This document shows, one piece after another, positions 1 to 3,934 of a DNA stretch of 8,160 nucleotides. The position numbers and the translations under genes are program-made. The first letter of the stretch is position 1. The number at the start of each line of letters is the position of its first letter. Source of the stretch: Microbacterium sp. (GTDB taxonomy: Bacteria; Actinomycetota; Actinomycetes; Actinomycetales; Microbacteriaceae); the NCBI GenBank assembly GCA_003248845.1, contig QFPD01000074.1, positions 1 to 8,160 of the forward strand, read 5' to 3'. Below the pieces are notes generated by a model. That model was not told the origin of the DNA. It made no database searches and saw only the letters and a program-made list of their open reading frames with translations.

Positions 1-67
1 GTCGCCAACATGCCCGGCGCCGTGCCGCTGACCTCGACACTCGCACTCACCAACGCGACGCTGCGCT
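1..67 (+). repeat. Direct repeat, left copy (internal piece of ald)
   Basis: These 67 bases are identical to 3727-3793 inside ald, in the same orientation. They encode the Ald stretch that begins [18 protein letters not shown]. Identity stops exactly at base 68 (c here, a at 3794), where thiolase coding sequence on the minus strand begins. The left end of the repeat is not visible because the window starts there, so the true repeat may be longer. The copy has no start or stop and is not a gene by itself. It may be the end of another ald copy (tandem duplication of a 3,726-bp unit, 68-3793) or an assembly artefact. Confidence 0.95.
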
Positions 68-462
68 CCGAGAGTCGGGGTCCCCATCGGCACGCGGCTC
101 ATCGACTCGACACCGCATGCGATGACGACGTCCTGGAAGCCGGAGATGATCGCCTGCGCGGCGAAGGTGGCGGCCTGCTGGCTCGACCCGCATTGTCGGT
201 CGATCGTCGTCGCCGGGACGTGTTCGGGAAAACCCGCCGCGAGCACGGCCTGCCGCGTGATGTTGGTGGACTGCTCTCCCACCTGGCCGACGCACCCGCC
301 GATGACGTCGTCGACGAGGGCGGGGTCGATTCCGGTGCGCGCGACGAGGGCTTCGAGGACGGTGGCGAGCAGATCGACCGGATGGGTTCCCGACAGTGCG
401 CCGCCGGGTTTGCCCTTGCCGGAGGCGGTACGGACGACGTCGACGATGACGGCTTCGTTCAT
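1..462 (-). CDS. Thiolase (acetyl-CoA acyltransferase), N-terminal fragment joined to antisense ald
   Basis: The minus-strand frame begins at ATG 462-460 with the typical thiolase start MNEAVIVDVVRTASGKGKPG. It continues through VIGGCVGQVGEQSTNITRQA (about residues 53-72), the acylation-cysteine block DRQCGSSQQA with catalytic Cys91, and ACGVESMSR (115-123). Thiolases condense or cleave 3-ketoacyl-CoA; the block pattern resembles actinobacterial FadA5-like thiolases of lipid or steroid side-chain degradation. Thiolase homology ends near residue 132 (base 67-68). The frame then stays open for 22 codons of antisense ald and leaves the window. A normal thiolase is about 390 residues, so the His and second Cys of the active site are absent here. 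GGAG lies only 2 bases before the ATG, a tight Shine-Dalgarno spacing. The gene lies 133 bases downstream of the permease but is separated from it by a terminator, so it probably has its own promoter. I am sure of the family, but not whether the gene is really broken or the junction is artificial. Confidence 0.85.
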   Translation of the reverse strand, partial: MNEAVIVDVVRTASGKGKPGGALSGTHPVDLLATVLEALVARTGIDPALVDDVIGGCVGQVGEQSTNITRQAVLAAGFPEHVPATTIDRQCGSSQQAATFAAQAIISGFQDVVIACGVESMSRVPMGTPTLGAQRRVGECECRGQRHGAGHVGD

Positions 463-539
463 CTCTCCAGGATGCCGCACCGAACGCTACGTGTGGGCGC
501 GTCCGGAGACGGCGATGCGATCTGGCGTGAAAGGAAGAG

Positions 540-570
540 GGGATGCCGGGGCCCCAGCCCCCGGCATCCC
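540..570 (-). terminator. Hairpin terminator after the permease gene
   Basis: A perfect 12-bp inverted repeat, GGGATGCCGGGG (540-551) against CCCCGGCATCCC (559-570), surrounds a 7-base loop. On the minus strand it starts 25 bases after the permease stop and is followed by CTCTTCCTTTC, a modest pyrimidine tract rather than a clean U-run, as is common in GC-rich actinobacteria. It would separate permease transcription from the thiolase gene. Both arms contain the heptamer GGATGCC, which is over-represented in this window. Confidence 0.8.
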
Positions 571-595
571 CGGCTCTTCGCGAGGGTCACGCCGG

Positions 596-2032
596 TCAGA
601 TCTGCGAGCGCGGCCCCGGCTCGACGATCTTGTTGAAGCCCGTCACCGGCTGGTTCTCGTCGAACGATGCGACGGGCCGGCGGAAGCCTCGGGTCAGAAT
701 GACCAGGTAGACGAGACCGAGGCCCGTCCAGATGAGGCCGACCGTGAGGGCGTGGTCGTCGAGGTTCACCCACAGCAGGCCTGTCAGCAGCATGCCGATC
801 GCGGGCATCACGATGTACGTGAAGATGTCCTTCGGCGTCTTGCGGCGCCCGCCCCGCACTGCGAAGTAGGCGATCACCGAGATGTTGACGAACGTGAACG
901 CGATGAGCGCCCCGTAGTTGATGTAGTCGACGATCTGGTCGAGCGTGAAGGCGATGGCCGCGAGGCACACGATGCCGGTGAGGATCACGGTGAACACCGG
1001 GGTGTGCGTGCGCGGGCTGACATAGCCGAAGAACCTCTTGGGGAGCACCCCGTTGCGGCCCATGACGAGCAGCATGCGTGCGACGGAGGCGTGCGAGGCG
1101 AGCCAGGATGCCAGGGTCGCGGCGAAGCCCGCCGCGGTCAGCACGGCCTGGAGCCACAGGCCGCCGACCTGAGAACCGATCTCGGGGAGCGTCGAGTCGG
1201 CGATCGCCTCGTCGGGGAACACGTCGTACGACGGGAAACGGAGCTGCGTGAAGTAGGCGGCCACGAGGAAGATCGCACCGCCGACGAGGACCGTGAGCAG
1301 GATCGCACGCGGCATGATCTTCGGCGTCTTCGCCTCTTCCGCGTACATCGTCACGGCATCGAAGCCGATGAACGAGAAGCAGACGACGGTGGCACCGGCG
1401 AGGACCGCGCCGAAGGACACCTCGGGGTGGATGAACGGCCGCACCGACGCGATGGTTCCTGCTCCCGCCCCCTGAAGGAGCTGAACGATGACCATCACGA
1501 CGAAGACCGTCATGACGACGATGGAGAAGACCAGCAGGATCATGTTCACGTTCGAGGTGCCGCGCATCGTGATGTAGATGATGGCGGTGACTCCAGCGGT
1601 GAACACCACGACCCAGATCCAGCCGGGCACATCCGGGAAGAACGCCTCCATGTAGCTGCGCAGGATGAGGGCGTTCACGAGCGGCAGGAGCAGGTAGTCG
1701 ATGAGCGACGTCCAGCCGACGAGGAAGCCGAGGCTCGGATGCATCGATTCGCGCACGTAGGTGTACGCGGATCCGGCGCTCGGAATCGCGCCGACCATCT
1801 TGCCGTAGCTGATCGCGGTGAAGCCCATCACGATGAGGGCGACTGCGTACGCGGCGGGGACGACGTTGTTCGTCTCGACGGCGACGTTGCCGAAGGTGTC
1901 GAAGATGACGGTCGGCGTCATGTAGCCGAGCCCGAGGCCGACGATCGACCAGAGACCGAGCGTGCGGGCGAGATTGGGCGTGCGGCGGGCGGTTGCGGTG
2001 CCAGCGAGTGACTCGTTCGTGATGACCTCCAT
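596..2032 (-). CDS. APC-family amine/amino-acid permease, PuuP-like
   Basis: This encodes a 478-residue integral membrane transporter with about 12 hydrophobic segments, close to the usual length of the APC family (E. coli PuuP is about 460). The first segment, WSIVGLGLGYMTPTVIFDTF (28-47), parallels the PuuP helix 1 region. AGSAYTYVRESMHPSLGF, GWTSLIDYLLLPLVNALI, VCFSFIGFDAVTMYAEEAK and ASWLASHASVARMLLVMGR are near block-for-block matches to the putrescine importer PuuP as I recall it. Proton-driven uptake of an amine or amino acid into the cytoplasm is expected; the exact substrate cannot be read from sequence. I chose ATG 2032 (MEVITNESLAG) because upstream codons in this frame are low-complexity and overlap the regulator. 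There is no Shine-Dalgarno before this ATG; a GGAGG lies inside codons 1-3. The stop TGA (598-596) is followed by a strong hairpin. The gene is transcribed in the same direction as the Lrp/AsnC gene, 196 bases downstream of it, so it may be part of that regulator's regulon. Confidence 0.9.
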   Translation of the reverse strand: MEVITNESLAGTATARRTPNLARTLGLWSIVGLGLGYMTPTVIFDTFGNVAVETNNVVPAAYAVALIVMGFTAISYGKMVGAIPSAGSAYTYVRESMHPSLGFLVGWTSLIDYLLLPLVNALILRSYMEAFFPDVPGWIWVVVFTAGVTAIIYITMRGTSNVNMILLVFSIVVMTVFVVMVIVQLLQGAGAGTIASVRPFIHPEVSFGAVLAGATVVCFSFIGFDAVTMYAEEAKTPKIMPRAILLTVLVGGAIFLVAAYFTQLRFPSYDVFPDEAIADSTLPEIGSQVGGLWLQAVLTAAGFAATLASWLASHASVARMLLVMGRNGVLPKRFFGYVSPRTHTPVFTVILTGIVCLAAIAFTLDQIVDYINYGALIAFTFVNISVIAYFAVRGGRRKTPKDIFTYIVMPAIGMLLTGLLWVNLDDHALTVGLIWTGLGLVYLVILTRGFRRPVASFDENQPVTGFNKIVEPGPRSQI

Positions 2033-2070
2033 GGGCGACGGCGCGGTGCGCGAAGGTGTCGGGTGATCGA

Positions 2071-2100
2071 ACACTAGGGGCGCCGCGTTTCGGATGTGTA
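2071..2100 (-). promoter_or_regulatory. Possible promoter of the permease gene
   Basis: On the minus strand, TAGTGT (2076-2071) fits the TANNNT -10 pattern. TACACA (2100-2095) matches 4 of 6 bases of the -35 consensus, with an 18-base spacer. Transcription would begin near 2064, about 32 bases before the permease ATG. This is pattern matching only; in such GC-rich DNA a TANNNT box is suggestive but not proof. The rest of the 2033-2228 gap shows no ORF of interest and no obvious terminator for the regulator. Confidence 0.35.
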
Positions 2101-2228
2101 GCGTTCGTGTCTCACCGGATGACGGCGCACGACGATGTCCGGACGGTTCGACCGGCGAGGGCGGTCGATGCGGACGAATGGTTCGGATGCTGCGCGCGCT
2201 CGACCCCCGGCGCGTCATCTCGGGAGGC

Positions 2229-2702
2229 TCAGACGCCGCGGAGGCCGTCGGTGCGTTCGAAGATGAGGCTCGTGTTCGTTGCGGCGACGATCGAGTGCGT
2301 CGAGAGGTGGTCGGTGACGAAGGATCGCAGATCGGCGCTGTCGCGGCCCCGGAAGTGGATGACGAAGTCCTCGGCGCCGGCGACATAGAAGTACTGCGCG
2401 ACGTCGGGGTGCGCCTTGAGCTCCTCCGCGAAGCGGGTGAGCTGCGCGCGGGCCCCCGGGCGGATGCGGACCGAGACGAGCGCCTCGGTGCGATAGCCGA
2501 GGGCCGCAGGGTCGACGTCCACGGTGAACCGACGGATCACCCCGCGCGCGACGAGCCGAGCGATCCGCGCGTGCACGGTGGAGGCGGCGACCCCGAGATG
2601 CTCCGCAAGGCGACTGAGCGGCTGTCGCGCATCCGCGCGCAACTCGTCGACGAGTCGGAGATCGGTGGCATCCATCGAAGAATTCATCGCTTCTTGTGCC
2701 AT
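2229..2702 (-). CDS. aldR: Lrp/AsnC family regulator, AldR-like
   Basis: This is a 157-residue Lrp/AsnC-type DNA-binding protein. An N-terminal winged helix-turn-helix (about 11-60) contains LSRLAEHLGVAASTVHARIA as the helix-turn-helix core. The C-terminal RAM ligand-binding and oligomerisation domain (about 70-150) contains LVSVRIRPGA and the conserved VAGAEDFVIHFRGRD turn. Family members form dimers to octamers whose DNA binding is tuned by amino acids. The gene is divergent from ald across a 133-base gap, as mycobacterial AldR is from ald. I infer that it controls ald in response to alanine and perhaps the permease downstream of it. The symbol rests on family plus context. Three in-frame ATGs are possible (2702, 2687, 2675). 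I chose 2702 because a TACGAT box ends 6 bases before it, which would give a leaderless mRNA starting at that A. No good Shine-Dalgarno precedes any of the three. Confidence 0.85.
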   Translation of the reverse strand: MAQEAMNSSMDATDLRLVDELRADARQPLSRLAEHLGVAASTVHARIARLVARGVIRRFTVDVDPAALGYRTEALVSVRIRPGARAQLTRFAEELKAHPDVAQYFYVAGAEDFVIHFRGRDSADLRSFVTDHLSTHSIVAATNTSLIFERTDGLRGV

Positions 2703-2708
2703 GAGCCG

Positions 2709-2738
2709 ATCGTAGTTCGCCGAGGGCGGCGGGTTCCA
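2709..2738 (-). promoter_or_regulatory. Promoter of the Lrp/AsnC gene, probably leaderless
   Basis: On the minus strand, TACGAT (2714-2709) is a good -10 hexamer. TGGAAC (2738-2733) is a fair -35 at 18 bases. Six bases separate TACGAT from ATG 2702, which places the expected start of transcription on the A of the start codon. Leaderless mRNAs of this kind are common in actinobacteria. The promoter lies in the shared ald/aldR control region, so autoregulation is plausible. Confidence 0.5.
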
Positions 2739-2756
2739 CCGATTCTGCGGAGCCCC

Positions 2757-2785
2757 TTGTCGCCGACCGGCGCGCCTGTCATCGT
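2757..2785 (+). promoter_or_regulatory. Weak candidate promoter for ald
   Basis: TTGTCG (2757-2762) and CATCGT (2780-2785), separated by 17 bases, form a weak sigma-A-like pair that would start transcription near 2792 and give a leader of about 44 bases with a good ribosome binding site. The divergent 2703-2835 region should also hold Lrp/AsnC sites, but I found no convincing palindrome to name as the operator. Confidence 0.25.
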
Positions 2786-2835
2786 TTTCGCCGCGCCGCT
2801 TCACCGGAGGCCGCGCGGAGCGGAGGAGCGCGCAG

Positions 2836-3909
2836 ATGATCATCGGTGTCCCGAAAGAGATCAAGGACAGTGAGCGTCGCGTCGGCATGACGCCGACGGG
2901 CGTCGACGAGCTCGTCGCGCGTGGCCACCGCGTGCTGATCGAGACGGGGGCGGGTGCCGGGTCGGGGTTCTCGGACGACACCTACCGCGCCGCGGGCGCG
3001 GAGATCGTTCCGACGGCCGCCGCCGTGTGGGGCGCCGCCGAACTTCTCGTGAAGGTCAAGGAGCCCATCGCTCCCGAGTACGGCTACCTGCGCCCCGACC
3101 TCACTCTCTTCACCTATCTCCACCTCGCCGCAGCGCCCGCGCTGACGCAGGCGCTGCTGGATGCCGGGACGACCGCCATCGCCTACGAGACCGTCCAGCT
3201 GCCCGACCGCTCGCTGCCGCTCCTGGCCCCCATGAGCGAGATCGCGGGGCGCCTGTCGGTGCAGGTCGGCGCGCAGCAGCTGCTCGGTCCCGCCGGCGGC
3301 CGCGGCATCCTCCTCGGCGGAGTGCCCGGCACGCCGCGCGGTCGTGTCGTCGTCATCGGCGGCGGCGTCGCGGGCACGCACGCGGCGCAGATGGCCGTCG
3401 GGCTCGGCGCGCACGTGACGATCGTCGATGTGTCGATTCCGCGCCTGCGTGTGCTCGACGAGCAGTTCGGCGGGCGAGTCGACACCCGCGTGTCGTCGCG
3501 GAGCGCGATCTCCGACCTCGTCGCCGACGCCGACCTCGTCGTCGGTTCGGTGCTGGTGCCCGGTGCCGCGGCACCCAAGCTCGTCACCCTCGACATGGTC
3601 GAGCGCATGCGACCCGGGTCTGTGCTGGTCGACATCGCGGTCGACCAGGGCGGATGCTTCGAGGGCACGCACGCGACGACGCACTCCGACCCGACGTACC
3701 CCGTGCACGACGCGATCTACTATGCGGTCGCCAACATGCCCGGCGCCGTGCCGCTGACCTCGACACTCGCACTCACCAACGCGACGCTGCGCTACACGAT
3801 CGCCCTCGCCGATCAGGGTGTCGACGCGGCGCTCGCCGCCGACCCGTCGTTGGCCGCCGGCCTGTCGATCCGCGGGGGAGAGGTCGTCGACGCGCGCATC
3901 CTCAGCTGA
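2836..3909 (+). CDS. ald: Alanine dehydrogenase
   Basis: This enzyme catalyses NAD-dependent reversible oxidative deamination of L-alanine to pyruvate and ammonia; it is cytoplasmic and usually hexameric. The 357 residues align closely with known Ald: the start [20 protein letters not shown] with substrate-binding Arg15, KVKEP with Lys75, FTYLHLAA with catalytic His96, the Rossmann loop [20 protein letters not shown] (173-192) ending at NAD-ribose Asp198, and VDIAVDQGG with catalytic Asp270. Those positions equal the numbering used for mycobacterial Ald. The ATG is preceded by GGAGGAG (2822-2828) with 7-base spacing, which settles the start. The protein ends [14 protein letters not shown], about 15-20 residues before the end of B. 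subtilis Ald. All catalytic parts are present, so the shorter tail is probably natural. Bases 3727-3793 of this gene are duplicated at the left edge of the window. It is transcribed away from the Lrp/AsnC gene and stops 25 bases before the kinase-lyase fusion. Confidence 0.96.
   Translation: MIIGVPKEIKDSERRVGMTPTGVDELVARGHRVLIETGAGAGSGFSDDTYRAAGAEIVPTAAAVWGAAELLVKVKEPIAPEYGYLRPDLTLFTYLHLAAAPALTQALLDAGTTAIAYETVQLPDRSLPLLAPMSEIAGRLSVQVGAQQLLGPAGGRGILLGGVPGTPRGRVVVIGGGVAGTHAAQMAVGLGAHVTIVDVSIPRLRVLDEQFGGRVDTRVSSRSAISDLVADADLVVGSVLVPGAAAPKLVTLDMVERMRPGSVLVDIAVDQGGCFEGTHATTHSDPTYPVHDAIYYAVANMPGAVPLTSTLALTNATLRYTIALADQGVDAALAADPSLAAGLSIRGGEVVDARILS
3727..3793 (+). repeat. Direct repeat, right copy inside ald
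   Basis: This stretch is identical to bases 1-67. Here it sits in an intact ald reading frame and continues normally into the C-terminus, so this copy is the native context and the left copy is the displaced one. Confidence 0.95.
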
Positions 3910-3921
3910 GGCCGCGCGCTC

Positions 3922-3927
3922 TATGCT
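3922..3927 (+). promoter_or_regulatory. Possible -10 box for a leaderless kinase-lyase transcript
   Basis: TATGCT fits TANNNT and ends 7 bases before ATG 3935, so transcription could begin at the start codon. No Shine-Dalgarno is visible before this ATG and no clear -35 is seen. It lies in the 25-base gap after ald, so the gene could be expressed both by read-through from ald and from this internal promoter. Confidence 0.4.
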
Positions 3928-3934
3928 GACGCGC

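Noticed and set aside
10..636. Plus-strand frame starting with Ald residues [15 protein letters not shown]
   Set aside because: Only the first ~20 codons are real Ald sequence from the repeat; the remainder is antisense thiolase and spacer. It is a by-product of the junction, not a gene.
122..2011. Long plus-strand open frame (629 codons) opposite the permease and thiolase
   Set aside because: It is antisense to a clearly recognisable transporter, is rich in Arg, Asp, Glu and His repeats typical of GC-rich antisense frames, and has no recognisable domain.
2144..2156. Small odd palindrome CGGTTCGACCG in the permease/regulator gap
   Set aside because: It is short, has no second copy and is within chance expectation at this GC content; not strong enough to call an operator or terminator.
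2703..2835. Search for a defined Lrp/AsnC operator in the aldR-ald gap
   Set aside because: Only weak 4-base inverted repeats such as CGCC-GAG-GGCG near 2718 were seen; nothing repeated at helical spacing to support a named site.
3818..3934. N-terminal extension of the fusion protein back to ATG 3818
   Set aside because: The extra 39 residues overlap the ald 3' end in another frame, are Ser/Arg-rich and have no homology look; starts at 3935 or 3923 are far better.
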